In this document: piece after piece, positions 34,613 through 45,729 of the stretch
Position numbering within the stretch: the stretch's first letter is position 1
Layout: each line of letters starts with the position of its first letter
Assembly (NCBI GenBank): GCA_032690845.1
Contig: CM064431.1
Span: forward strand, 25,798,300-25,862,299
Reading direction: 5' to 3'
Length of the DNA: 64,000 nt
DNA from: Eleusine coracana subsp. coracana
Taxonomy: Eukaryota; Streptophyta; Magnoliopsida; Poales; Poaceae
The notes under the pieces: model-generated
Seen by the model: only the letters and a program-made list of their open reading frames with translations
Told to the model about the DNA's origin: nothing
The model's database searches: none
Made by a program: the position numbers and the translations under genes

Positions 34613-36488
34613 CTGTTGAGAAGCGTGCAAGGCGGTTTCTTGGTTTGGGCCTCAAACCCGGTGGCGGTGATTGGAGGTGCACGTGGCACCATCGCGGAGC
34701 TTGCGTCGAGGCGAAGCAAAGTCGCGAAGGGCTCGATGGCATTCAGGCGATGAGGAAAAAGATGGATGGTTGTGCCCCTAGTGGTAGGTGGCAGTGTGTT
34801 GTAGGTGAGCGGTAGGATGGTCTTTAGGACAACCCCTAGGCCTATATAAGGACAGGTAGGGCTAGTGTAAGAGGTGCCTCTCTTTCCCCTAGCCTTGCCT
34901 TAGGTCTTCATTCAAAGTGCTAGGAGAGGTCTTCATGTTCTAGTGGAGAGCAGAGGGTGTGTGAGAGACATCTCTTTCTCTTCCAAATAGTGGGAGGAAG
35001 AGGGTGGCTTCCTAGCCTTGTATCCATGGATCTTATAAGCATGTTTCTATGATATGAGAGTTATTTTCGTGCTCAAGATCTTCCGCTCTCCCTAAATCCC
35101 AAATTTCTCTTTTTCTCTATTTTTAGAGCTATTTTTGTGGGAATTTTTTATCTCATTTTTGAGTGAGTTTTTGGGGCGGATTTCTTGGGGATCTTAGTGC
35201 TATGATGAGCTAGAATATACTTCATGGGTCCTTGGTCGAATCAAGAGCTCTAGCACCTTCGATTCGAAGGATTTCTCGAGTTTCCCCTTTTTGGTGTTCT
35301 TGGCACAAGATCTGAAATTCGTGATAATTCCTTGAACCAATTGAGTGGATCTTCTAGGATTAGGGTTGTTAGGAGCTAAGGATTACCTGGTCCAAAAATC
35401 GCACGTTTTGGAGATCATTTGGTTGAGTTTTAGAGAGATTTGTCGGAAAATCGCTATAGTTTTTTGTTTTGTTAGGGGTCGATCGACACTACCGATGACC
35501 AGGACTGACACTGCCGGTGGGTCTGAGCTCGGATCAGCACTGCCGATTGTGGCATTGGCAGTGCTGATCCAAGCTCAGACCCACCGGTAGTGCCGGTCCT
35601 GGTCATCGGCAGTGTCGATCGACCCCTCACAGAACAGAAAACTATCGCGATTTTCCCACAACTCTCTCTAAAACACAACCAAATGATCTTCAAAATGTGC
35701 GATTTTTAGACCAGCCAATCCTCAACACATCACGACCCTAATCCTAGAAGATCCACTCAATTGGCTCAAGGAATCATCACGAATTTCAGATCTTGTGCCA
35801 AGAACACCAAAAAGGGGAAACTTGAGAAATCCTTCAAATCGAAGGTGCTAGAGCTCTTGATTCGGCCAAGGATACATATAGGATTGTTCTAGCTCGTCAT
35901 AGCACTAACATCCCTAAAAAATCCACCCTAAAAAATCACTCAAAAATGAGATAAAAAATTCCCATGAAAATAGCTCCAAACATAGAGAAAAAGAGAAATT
36001 CAGAATTTAGGGAGAAAGAAAGAACTTGAGCACGAATTTGAATCTCATATCATTGATTCATCAAGTCAAGATACATGGATACATGGCTAGAAAGCCACTC
36101 TCTTTCTCCCACTATTTGGAAGAGAAAGAGATGTCTCTCACACACCCTCTGCTCTCCTCTATTACATGAAGATCTCTCCTAGCACTTTGAATGAAGATCT
36201 AAGGCAAGGCTAAGGGAAAGAGGCACCTCTTCCACCAGCCCTCTCTCCTTATATAGGCCTAGGGGTTGTCCAAAAGACCATCCTACCCCTTACCTACAAT
36301 ACACTGCCACCTACCACCAGGGGCATAACCGTCCATCTTTTTCCTCATCGCCCGAACGCCATCGAGCCCTTCACGACTTTACTTCGCCTCGACGCAAGCT
36401 CCGCGATGGTGCCACATGCACGTCCAATCGTTGCCAGTGATTTTGGGGCCCAAACCGGAAAACTGCCTTACACACTTCTCAAAGCGCG
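34613..36488. repeat. Large inverted repeat of copia LTR sequence (arms about 930 bp)
   Basis: The left arm (34613-35544) and right arm (35557-36488) are inverted copies of the same portion of the copia LTR, separated by about 12 bp (35545-35556). Matching landmarks include the TATA-like CTTATATAGGCCTAGGGGTTGTCC in the right arm near 36249 and its complement near 34825. GGATCAGCACTGCC and GGCAGTGCTGATCC flank the centre. The copies differ by scattered substitutions and small indels. The centre lies in the LTR's palindrome array. Confidence 0.9.
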
Positions 36489-37001
36489 ACTTCTTGATCT
36501 TGACGCGTGTCACCTCATCCCGTGATACCTCCACATCGACAAGTCTCTCCCGCCTCTGGTCCATTGGAAGTCTCTACTTGCACCGATGCCCGATCACCTT
36601 TGACTTGGTCAACCCCGCCGTCTTGATCACCACCCACGGTTTTGAGGCTCAACCATGAAACCAGCCGTGCTTCTTGCCTCTCCACGTGTATAGTTTGGAT
36701 CACCCTTGACTTCACCCGGCCTCCCGATCGTCTAGCCCCAAGTCTCCGACTTGTGTCGATTCTCTCGTCGTTGACTATCAAGTTAACTCCAGTGACCTAG
36801 ACCTCCTAAGACAAGCAAACACATTTTCCATCTGTTGCAACTTCTCCAACTCCATTACCAACTCTAGTTAGTCAAAACCATAACATGCACAAACTTATAC
36901 AATCCCCAGATTCTCGTATTTCAACTCAAACACCGAACTCAACCAATGTCAATTACTCATCACATATTGCAAACCATGGCACATATACACATGGTTTCTC
37001 A
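35557..37001 (-). repeat. copia 5' LTR, piece 3 (distal part)
   Basis: Matches the solo LTR from about 50750 to its end at 52193, finishing in CATGGTTTCTCA. It contains the LTR promoter-like TATATAGG. The bases after it (TGCCA, 37002-37006) are the likely target duplication, whose partner is hidden outside the window or destroyed. Confidence 0.8.
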
Positions 37002-39734
37002 TGCCAAGTCACCATACCAGCCTTCCGAAGAGCCACTTGCTCCTCACGAACGACAATTTGCCGCGGGGATAACTCGATCTCCGCCTCGAGGACCCGGCAC
37101 TGCAGGTCCACTAAAGCGCCATCCACCACGGAGCCCAACACCCCTGTCGCTAGCTCCAGCCCGAGGGTGCCCTCCTACTCCTCCGCCACTCGCACCCCAG
37201 CCAACACCAGATCACGCTCGCGTGACGTGAGCTCTAGCTCAACCTACTGGAGGGTGGACTCACGGCGGTCCAGCTCCACGGCGTGAGCATTTAGCACCCG
37301 CTCGTGTTCGAGAAGGGCACCTTTAGCTCAGTAGCGGCCTCTTGGTTAAGCTGCGCAGTGTTCTCAAGTGCTCCAATACGCGTCTCGTGTGCCGCCAGCT
37401 CCAGATCCTGGTGTCGGGCCCAGTCCTCATGCTCGGCCACCACGGCCGCCACTTCCTCCTTCGCTAATTTTGCGGCAGCCCACGTCATGAAGATCACGGG
37501 CAGTCTCTGACCGCTGCCGCGCGTGCTACATCTTGTCCTGATGCTGGCAGCGGGCAAGTGCAACAATTATGTGAAGCTGAGCCTCCCGGCCGGTCAGAGC
37601 GACCTCCCTCTCATCCAGTGAGGCGACACTCGAAAGAGCAAAGGAGGCAAGCTCAGGTAGTAGGCGCTGGGCCCCCTCAATAAATGCAAATTGCGGTCGT
37701 GACACACCCTTCGAATCAAAACTAGTGCCCACACCACTAGTCGGACTGGCAGCGCACAACCCGGAGAGCCCGTGAACGAAGTGGTCGGGAATGGGTCATA
37801 TCGTGGTGGTGTCGAGAGCCCCCTCTGGGTGCCCCCTCTCCAGCTCCGACCGGGGACATGGCGGTGTCCCACCAGTACCCGCATCGACGTCGATGTCAAT
37901 AGGAGTGGAAGAAGTTGAGCTTGGGACCCACGAATGCGATGGGGTGGGGGCGGCGGGTTTAGGCTATGGATCCGACAGGGCCGAGGCATCGCCCCGATCA
38001 AGTCCTCCAGTGGCGGAGACAGCCAAGAACTCCCACTGGACTCGGACGGACTCCCAACAAATGGGGTGGAACTAGACGGGACAGCAGGCATCCCGAGAGC
38101 CGGAGAACCGGACAATAGAGCGGTGGAAGGCTCATGTGGATCACTGCAAACACAGAAGGAAGAAGTAACCCGATGTTTCAGTAGGGTCGGTTACACACCA
38201 ACACAACAAGAAAGACAGGTAGGGAGAGCTCACTGGCGAAGATGCTTCCAATGACCAATCGGCACGTTGGGAATCTCAAACTGCGCCCCCTCCCCTTTTG
38301 AGTCACCTCCTCCACTCGGATGCGCATCCGGAAGCGAAGTCGAGGAAGCCCCTAGGGTCCGAGAGGTGCTACAGGCCCACTTGTGGCTAGGATCTCTAGC
38401 AGGGTTGGGCAAAGGAAGGCGAACCCCCTTCCCTTTGCCGGGCACCGTGGGCACCGCGCCGTCGATAGAAGGTAGGGTGTCGGCGTCACCCCCAGGAGTG
38501 GCGCCGCTATCCCCAATTGAAGAAACGTCGCACCGCGCCATTGGAGCTTCAAGAGGGCCGCAAACCCCCATCTTGGGCAGGGCGTCGATGATGTGATACT
38601 TGTTGGACTAGAGGCGCAGTGGACCGGCCTCCCCTGGATATGTGTACTGCTCGGGAAAGGGAGACCCGGTCAGCAGCTTGTACGCTCCCTTCAACACCGC
38701 ATCCGGCAGGTCAAAACCCGGACCACAACGCGTCCATCCCATGTCATTGAAATCCGACTACAACCATGCCGGACAGGGACGGAAATGGAGTGGTGCCAAA
38801 TTGGTGGTGAGGAAGTCATAGATGATGTCATCGCTCATCAACCCGACAGCATCGAGTGTCGTGATATGGTCCATGACCGGATCCATGCTTGAGTCCCACG
38901 CTGGGCCCTAGTCCCAGTACTCAAAAATAGACTCGGGCGTGTACCCATCCCGACTATGGATTGTTAATCGCATGGTCCCCACCGGGTCATCGGCACCTAT
39001 GCCCAACATCTTGCAGAAGCGTTGGAAGATGGCGATCGATGGCATCACCACGACGAAGACCTCGCAGAGGTGCGTAAACACCACCAGCGCAATCATGGCG
39101 TCGGGGGAGAGATGAGCCATCCAGATACCGTACAACTTCAGCACATCCATGAAGAAGTCAAAGAAAGGAGGAATCAGCCCAACCACGACAAAGCAGAAAA
39201 AGGTGACGATTTCCCCTTTCTCTTTGACAGCCGAGACGGAGCGTCATCCCGGCCGTATGGCGTGGAGGTCCCGGGCCCTCGAATCCACCACCAGGAACGG
39301 CCGCACCTGGTCCAGCGACACATCTAAAGAAAGGATGGACGGAGGAAGGACCTCACAGGTGGCCGCCGCGCCGGGCTCCGATGCCCTAGGACCACCAGAA
39401 GTAGGTCTAACAGAGACGGAGCCACGATTGCATGGGATGCTGGAGCCACAAGATAAGTTGCATCATGACATGGGATAGATCTCGAGAAGGCACAACAAGA
39501 CAGACGAGCGGTGGTCACAATCGATCATTCTTGACTCCTCCCAGGCGGTGAAGAGCAGCGGGCAAAGGAAGGCAAAAAGGAGAGAAGTGGAAACCAAACG
39601 GGCGTAGAAACCAAACCATTTGCGCGTGCACTGTGATGGTTGCAACAAATCCAGATGAGGAAGCCTCTGGGCGCTGATAGGTGGCCCCAATCCCAGTTGT
39701 GTCCCACACACTAGTGACTGGGGCCGGGGGCTCC
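37002..39734 (-). pseudogene. 'Putative gypsy type transposon' element, minus strand, truncated by copia
   Basis: The minus frame at 39186-38908 reads MVGLIPPFFDFFMDVLKLYG, then IWMAHLSPDAMIAL and VFTHLCEVFVVVMPSIAIFQ. This is the pattern of the plant 'putative gypsy type transposon' domain (Transposase_28) in non-autonomous grass elements. Low-complexity Pro/Ser-rich frames follow (38571-37594), then an Ala/Glu-rich coiled coil (37566-37291, VAAVVAEHEDWARHQDLELA). Stops and frameshifts interrupt it. It ends where the copia LTR begins, at a point matching the coiled-coil region of its plus-strand relative. The function of the protein is unknown; it may be a gag-like product mobilised by an autonomous partner. 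Confidence 0.75.
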
Positions 39735-40143
39735 TGTTGGTGTAATGGGAAACAGGGTTCCACCAACCGCCTCCGGCCTAGCACACAGCCCAACCGGACC
39801 AAGGTGGACGGCTCCCAGTTGTTAACTACCCTAGTTAATGAAAACACTCAAGTGTCTACGGCCGGACAGGTGCGATGGGACGAGGCATGTACGGAGCCCC
39901 CGCGGCGTGCCACCCTGTCCGCATGGGGAAGGCGCACCTCAGGTACGCTCTTGCATTCTGCGACACACTGATTGGCCGCACAGGTGGCGGATAGGACGGG
40001 ACGGCCAGAGACCTCACCCACTGACAGGTATGGTATTGTCCCGTCGTGTCGTAGATTCTGATTGGCGGCCCGGGCACGTCACGTTCATCCAACGCCAGTC
40101 TAATTAGCGCACGTGCACGTCACAAGGCGAAGCTGCGGCCTCA
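39735..40143. repeat. LTR-like segment shared by two head-to-head elements
   Basis: About 409 bp starting TGTTGGTGTAATGGG and ending GCGGCCTCA. The flanks are homologous to each other but inverted: minus 39720-39600 and plus 40180-40330 share blocks such as GGGGCCACC(C/T)ATCAGCGCC. That makes this segment the terminal repeat of one or both elements, although two LTRs would be expected. Terminal assignment is tentative. Confidence 0.5.
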
Positions 40144-41382
40144 CTAGATGACAAAAGTTGATGTCCGCCGGCCCCGGTCACTTGTGCGTGGGTCGCTCGT
40201 TGAGCTGGGGCCACCCATCAGCGCCTATGGGTGTCCTCATTGCAAACTCATCGAGACGCAAAGCGCCGTGCCATGGTGGCTCGGGTTCCGTGCTGGTTCC
40301 TTCCCGGCTTATGAATGTCTAAACGAGGGGAAGGAACCATTTCCCATACACCTGCGCATTTTGTCTCTTCCAACTCCTCTCATCGTCATGGTTGCCTTCT
40401 GCCTCTGCATCCTTCTTCACGCACCACCATTTTCCTCTGCCGCCGGTCATGGCAGGTCCTCGCCAGAGTTGTAGTTAGGGCCTTCCGTCAGGGAGGGATC
40501 CCATTCCTGTGAGCCGTGGCGAGGTCGCGCGTCAATCGCCAGAGACAGATGGAGGGGAACCCGGTGACTTGTGGCCCTTCATAGTGGTCGACCCGGCTGA
40601 CACCGAATTCCGCGCCTTCAAGCCGACATCTGTGGTCATGGCACCGTATGAGGAGGAAGGCGAGTTCATCATCTTCGCCATCTTTGTGCTTGCAGGTCTG
40701 GTGTCGCCATTCTCCGAATTCTTTATGGAATTCCTGGTGTCATATGGCCTCCGGATGACACATCTCGGCCCCAACGCTGTCATTACATTTGTGGTGCTCG
40801 CCCACCTCCGTGAGGCCTTTGTCGGGAAGATGCCATTAGTCGCCATCTTCTGACGCTTCTTCAAGTTGTCGAAGACCGGCAGAAATGACCAGTGGTGAGC
40901 GTGCAACTTAGTATCCGCTCGAGGGCGGGGTACATTGACTATGCCCCTCAACTCAAGATCGAGAAATGGAGGCGCGAATGGTTCATCATGGTGCTCAACT
41001 CCATCCCCCACCGTCTTCGTCTTGCCCGTCATCATTCCGACTTCGTTCCTGAGTTCTGGGACCACCTGCCACTGCATGATGTCCGCTTGGATCCAATCAT
41101 GAGTCGGATTGCGGCTCTCGGGGCGGTAGGCCTCTCAGTCAGTGGCATGATCTTCGACTTCTATGCCATAGGCGTGGTGCCCCTGTGTGCGCACACGACC
41201 AGCCTAGTTGTACCAGGACCTCAATGACGCCGGTCGCACTCGGCGGGGTCTCAGGTCTGATGTTCCCTGACCTATGCTAAAGTCGGCGTACAAGTTGCTC
41301 ATGGGTGCCAAGCTGCCCATAAGGTTCAACTATCTGGAGGACGCCGGACCCCTGGGACTCGTCACCGACAGGTACGACGTCA
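40144..41382 (+). pseudogene. 'Putative gypsy type transposon' protein, 5' part, plus strand
   Basis: The frame from 40509 gives FIIFAIFVLAGLVSPFSEFF, then GLRMTHLGPNAVITF and LAHLREAFVGKMPLVAIF. These match the Transposase_28 pattern and the minus copy at 39186-38908. A TGA at 40851-40853 and frameshifts follow, then KIEKWRREWFIMVL and HVRLDPIMSRI-like blocks to about 41227. The coding trace continues to 41382, where the TCAAC element inserted, and resumes at 45730. Confidence 0.75.
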
Positions 41383-41387
41383 TCAAC
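41383..41387. repeat. Target site duplication TCAAC (left)
   Basis: TCAAC here is repeated at 45725-45729, outside both LTRs. Confidence 0.95.
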
Positions 41388-42286
41388 TGATGAGTACATC
41401 ACACTCATGGATACACACAACACTCTTTCCACTAAGATGAAAGTTCATGTGCATCACCTGAATTTACAGGTGAGATCGTTTCTAATATTTTTATTATGTG
41501 GTTTTGAGAATAGATTGCTACCTAATGAATTAATTGTTGTTAGAAACCATGGAGATGATAATGAGATAGCTGGAGAGGTCATTGCAGACGTGATGGGCCA
41601 GCAAGGACGTCCAAGCCAAGGTGGAGACCCAATCAAAATCGACTTCGAGTCTGTTTCGGAGCCCAGGACCAGTCTGCACTAAAACGGACACCCAGGACGC
41701 ATACGAACTCAGATTTGGACGTTCTATATATGTATGGAAAGACAACGAAAAGAACTTTCCAACCCAACCGGTCCCATGTCAAAATTCTTCCCGAGCCGTC
41801 GGCAATCGCCGAAACAAATTGACTTCCAGAATCTGTCCTCGTGTGCGACACCGTAATCGGTTTTTGGGCCATGTAACGAGTTGAGCCCACTTAGGGCTGC
41901 GTCCAGAGGGTCTTGCATGACCCTAGGGTCCTCATATACAGCCGCCGCCTCTTTATTAGGGTTTGGGTTTTGCTTAGATTATTCTGTTGATAACAGTTTC
42001 ACCGTTTGATCGGTTTGTGAGATTCCAACTTGTGAGATTCATCGTATACTTGCAAATTTGGTTGCATTCTTCTTTGTTCTTGCTTGTGTTCTTGATTTGC
42101 AGGCAAGGATAAGCCTTCTCGGCGAGGTCAATCGTTCTTGAATGGTTGATAACCAGAGGAGACGTTGTGCTGCGATTGCGGGGTTCAGAACGTGTCGTTC
42201 GGAAGCCGGATCGATTTGTGTATCGCCTCCGTCTTAATCAAGATTATCAGAACCTATCAAAAGATCGGGAACCCTTGTTCACATCA
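41388..42286 (+). repeat. 5' LTR of the TCAAC element
   Basis: Starts TGATGAGTACATCAC and ends TTGTTCACATCA. It holds an open frame (41407-41682) that corresponds to the pol C-terminal extension. Confidence 0.95.
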
Positions 42287-42288
42287 AG

Positions 42289-42301
42289 TGGTAATCAGAG
42301 C
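42289..42301 (+). promoter_or_regulatory. Primer-binding site, initiator tRNA-Met type with one extra base
   Basis: TGGTAATCAGAGC begins two bases after the LTR; it differs from TGGTATCAGAGC by one inserted A. Confidence 0.8.
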
Positions 42302-43305
42302 TTCAGGTACACTGTTAGGTTCGCCCTTATTCTTGTTATTTTGTTCAATCCTAGAGTCCAGAAAATTGCCCTACAAAAATATTTGTTCGTCGTGTTTCCG
42401 CTGTCCTACACCCCCCTTGTACCTTGCAATTTTCAGTTTAGTTTGCTTCTCTGAATTTTAGTCCCTACAAGGTCATTGTGTTGTTGGTCTAGTACTTGTT
42501 CTTTGGTCTTGTTTGAGTCATATGTGTCCTTGTTCATAGACAATCAAGAAAAAAAAAATCAAATTGTTGCACACGTTGAGAGAATAGTACTACTGGAATT
42601 GTTTGCACTAAATATTTATTTAACATCTAGCCTTCTACTTTTTGTGTGCAAAAGAAACTTAGAGTGTTTTCTATTGCACGTTGTTCCTTGAGTCAAGAGA
42701 TTGCTGCACGTTGTTGCATATGAGAATTGTCGGTTCAGTTCTACATATACATCTATTCCTTACGTAAAGAGTGCAAAAAAGAAAGTTTAGGTTTTTCCTT
42801 TGTGCTATAAAGTTTGCAACTCTTGCTGTAGTTCTATGTCAAAAAAATCATGAAAGAAGTAAAAGGCAAAGAGGTGCTGAAAAAAAATAAGAAGAAAAAG
42901 CCGCACCTATAACAAAAGAAAAAAAACAAAAGGAGAAGAGAAAAAAATTCAGAATTGCTTCCACCCTTTGTGTCCTTTGTTGAGCCACTTGCTTGCTTGC
43001 TTGAACTAGGTCCGAGACAAGTTTAGGCCAGTGACATAGACTAGCTTGGGACTATTATTCAGTTTTGCAATTTCTGAATTGAAATTTTGCTAATCCTTGC
43101 TACTATAAATTGCCTACCTAGCTCCATACATATCCTTCTAAATAGGCACAGATCTTTGGACCCTCGCAATCGTCGGATCACACTCTCCAAGGTATCCTCT
43201 GTTTTGCTACTAAGAATCTTGTAAGAACTCAGTTAGGTGCTATCATTTGCTTGTTGAGAGTTTCCACCGTGATCAAACAGTGGTGATAGGAAAATATACT
43301 CTTGT
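42302..43305 (+). other. Leader of the TCAAC element
   Basis: About 1 kb without a gene where gag should lie or begin. It contains a long A/G-rich, low-complexity tract (about 42840-42950) resembling that in the leader of the 9897-16785 element. Confidence 0.7.
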
Positions 43306-44301
43306 GTGTTTTCTTGTTTTCTATTAACAATGACAGGTTATAACACCGATGGTGATGAGTCGATAGGGTCAAATGAGGTTGATACAAGTGTTGTAGCACA
43401 ACGAGTGTTTAGTTCTCAAATGGAGAAGGTAGAGCAAAATCAAATAAACAACTTGTTTCAGACTCACTTTGTTGTGAAGGATCGACGTTGTCGTGTCATC
43501 ATTGATGGAGAGAGTAGCAACAACATCGCAAGCTTGGAATTGGTCGAGAAGCTCGGCTTGACCACACAGCCACACCCATGTCCATACTACATCCAATGAG
43601 TAAATTCTTGTGGTAAGATAAAGGTAGATAAAATTCCATGCATTGAATTTTTTATTGGTTCTTATAAGGATTGTGCAGATTTTGATATAGTGCCTATGCA
43701 AGCATGTCATTTGTTATTGAGTAAGCCTTGGATTTCTACAAATAATGTTTTGCACAATACCATTGCTAATAGCTATTCATTTAAATACAATGGTAGAAGA
43801 GTTACTCTTAAACCTATGTCTGCTGCTGAAATTTTAGAAGAGGATCAACAAAGACTTGAGAGAAGAAAGAATGAACCATTTAGGAAAGAATGGACTATTT
43901 CAAATATTGCAACACTTACATCAAAATCTGAATTAGATGATGAACATATTTCCTTGCCTCTTGTTGCAACTAATACATTTCAGGTTCTACACAAAGAAGA
44001 GGATAGTGTGAAAGATGAAGAACATGTTGTTGCTTCAGGTAAGAGCTTTCTTGATGTGATGAATTGTTCCAACAATCTTGTTGTATTGGAACCTTGTCTT
44101 GATTTGCCTTTGCCACAAGTTGATTTATCTACTGATCCTTGTGATAAAGAGGAGTTGTGTGCCACTGCTTCACTTATACCTTTGCCACAACAAATGAACA
44201 AGATTGATGTTTTTGCTTATGATTCACCTACTAGTGCTGAAATAAAATATTTGATTTTAATAACATGTGAAAAGAATGAGCAGAATTATTGTCTTCTCTA
44301 A
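43306..44301 (+). pseudogene. gypsy protease region and downstream linker
   Basis: The frame reads FVVKDRRCRVIIDGESSNNI, an active-site motif in the same position as IIDGGSCNN in the other gypsy element. A TGA at 43597-43599 (a Trp position in the relative) breaks it. The frame resumes with IGSYKDCADFDIVPMQACHLL and continues through an acidic linker to 44301. The RT that should follow is missing. Confidence 0.8.
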
Positions 44302-44537
44302 ATACTTTGGGTTATATTGAATTTAATGTTCTTTGTCATCTAAATACCGTGGAGAAGCAAATCTTTTCTCAAACTGAATTGCCTTTACTAACAAGAAACA
44401 AATTTTATGCTATAGGAAACTATGATCATAGAGGTGTATTTATGGTGCATAAAGTTTATATTTGCTCAAACATGAATACTCCTTGTGTTCTACAACCCAA
44501 TGATGAACTAGAAAACTGCAATAACAATTACCATATC

Positions 44538-45119
44538 ATGTCATATTTTTCTAGTGTTTTTAAGATCACACATTTTCCATTTTGTCATAAGAGTGAGGAT
44601 GACGTTCATATTGCTGAGCAAATTTTCAAAGAGGTCATTAATTTGCATGGCATGCCTTCTATTATGGTTTAACATTGTGAAGATAATTTTCATAACACAT
44701 ATAAACACGGGGTGCATTCCAAGTTTGGGAATAGTTCTATATTTTATATTTCAGATTTGAGACCACTATTGGGAGAAAGAGATGGGATCGAGTCGAGGAC
44801 GACTCTAATTCAAAAGGGGGAGAATGATGAGTACATCACACTCATGGATACACACAACACTCTTTCCACTAAGATGAAAGTTCATATGTATTACCTGAAT
44901 TTACAGGTGAGATCGTTTCTAATATTTTTATTATGTCGTTTTGAGAATAGATTGCTACCTAATGAATTAATTGTTGTTAGAAACCATGGAGATGATGATG
45001 AGATAGCTGGAGAGGTGATTGGAGACGTGATGGGCCAGCAAGGACGTCCAAGCCAAGGTGGAGGCCCAATCAAAATCGACTTCGAGTCTGTTTCGGAGCC
45101 CAGGACCAGTCTGCGCTAA
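44538..45119 (+). pseudogene. gypsy integrase remnants continuing into the 3' LTR
   Basis: An integrase-core scrap (HFPFCHKSEDDVHIAEQIFK to a TAA near 44670) is followed by the C-terminal FYISDLRPLLGERDGIESRT. The latter frame stays open from 44712 across the LTR boundary (44825) to 45119, about 98 codons inside the LTR. The purine tract AAAAGGGGGAGAA (44812-44824) precedes the LTR. Confidence 0.8.
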
Positions 45120-45724
45120 AATGGACACCCAGGACGCATACGGACTCGGATTTGGACGTTCTATATATGTATGGAAAGATAACGAAAAGAACTTTCCAAC
45201 CCAACTGGTCCCATATCAAAATTCTTCCCGAGCCGTCGGCAATCGCCGAAACAAATTGACTTCCAGAATCTGTCCTCGTGCTGCGACACCGTAATTGGTC
45301 TTTGGGCCATGTAACGAGTTGAGCCCACTTAGGGCTGCGTCCAGAGGGTCTTGCACGACCCTAGGGTCCTCATATACAGCCGCTGCCTTTTTATTATGGT
45401 TTGGGTTTTGCTTAGATTATTCTGTTGATAACAGTTTCGCCGTTTGATCGGTTTGTGAGACCCCAACTTGTGAGATTCATCGTATACTTGCAAATTTGGT
45501 TGCATTCTTCTTTGTTCTTGCTTATGTTCTTGATTTGCAGGCAAGGATAAGCCTTCTCGGCGAGGTCAATCGTTCTTGAACGGTTGATAACCAGAGGAGA
45601 CGTTGTGCTGCGATGGCGGGGTTCAGAACGTGTCGTTCGGAAGCCGGATCGATTTGTGTATCGCCTCTGCCTTAATCAAGATTATCAGAACCTATCGGAA
45701 GATCGGGAACCCTTGTTCACATTA
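44825..45724 (+). repeat. 3' LTR of the TCAAC element
   Basis: Matches 41388-42286 with few differences; the last bases are CACATTA instead of CACATCA. TCAAC follows. Confidence 0.95.
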
Positions 45725-45729
45725 TCAAC

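Larger units (their letters stand above)
6793..37001 (-). mobile_element. Ty1/copia retrotransposon, minus strand, interrupted by at least five insertions
   Basis: Sense is the minus strand. The 5' LTR runs from 37001 down to 20099 in three pieces. The primer-binding site is 20084-20096, gag-protease is 20035 down to 17318, protease-integrase continues from 8349 to 6840, and a 47 bp stub of the 3' LTR remains at 6793-6839. The LTR family is identified by an intact solo copy at 50327-52193. Summing the three 5' LTR pieces gives about 1.82 kb against 1867 bp in the solo copy, which supports this reassembly. Reverse transcriptase and RNase H are almost wholly missing. Domain order protease-integrase-RT is the Ty1/copia order. 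The long gag with coiled-coil and zinc-knuckle regions is Sirevirus-like, but I cannot place the lineage. Confidence 0.75.
41388..45724 (+). mobile_element. Short, deleted Ty3/gypsy element, plus strand
   Basis: LTRs 41388-42286 (899 bp) and 44825-45724 (900 bp) are nearly identical and enclose 2.5 kb. The internal part keeps a primer-binding site, an A/G-rich leader, a protease fragment, a non-RT stretch, a piece of integrase core and the integrase C-terminus. Gag, RT and RNase H are absent. The target duplication TCAAC is perfect. The protease, the pol-into-LTR arrangement and the leader make it a relative of the gypsy element at 9897-16785. The high LTR identity suggests one of the younger insertions here. 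Confidence 0.95.
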
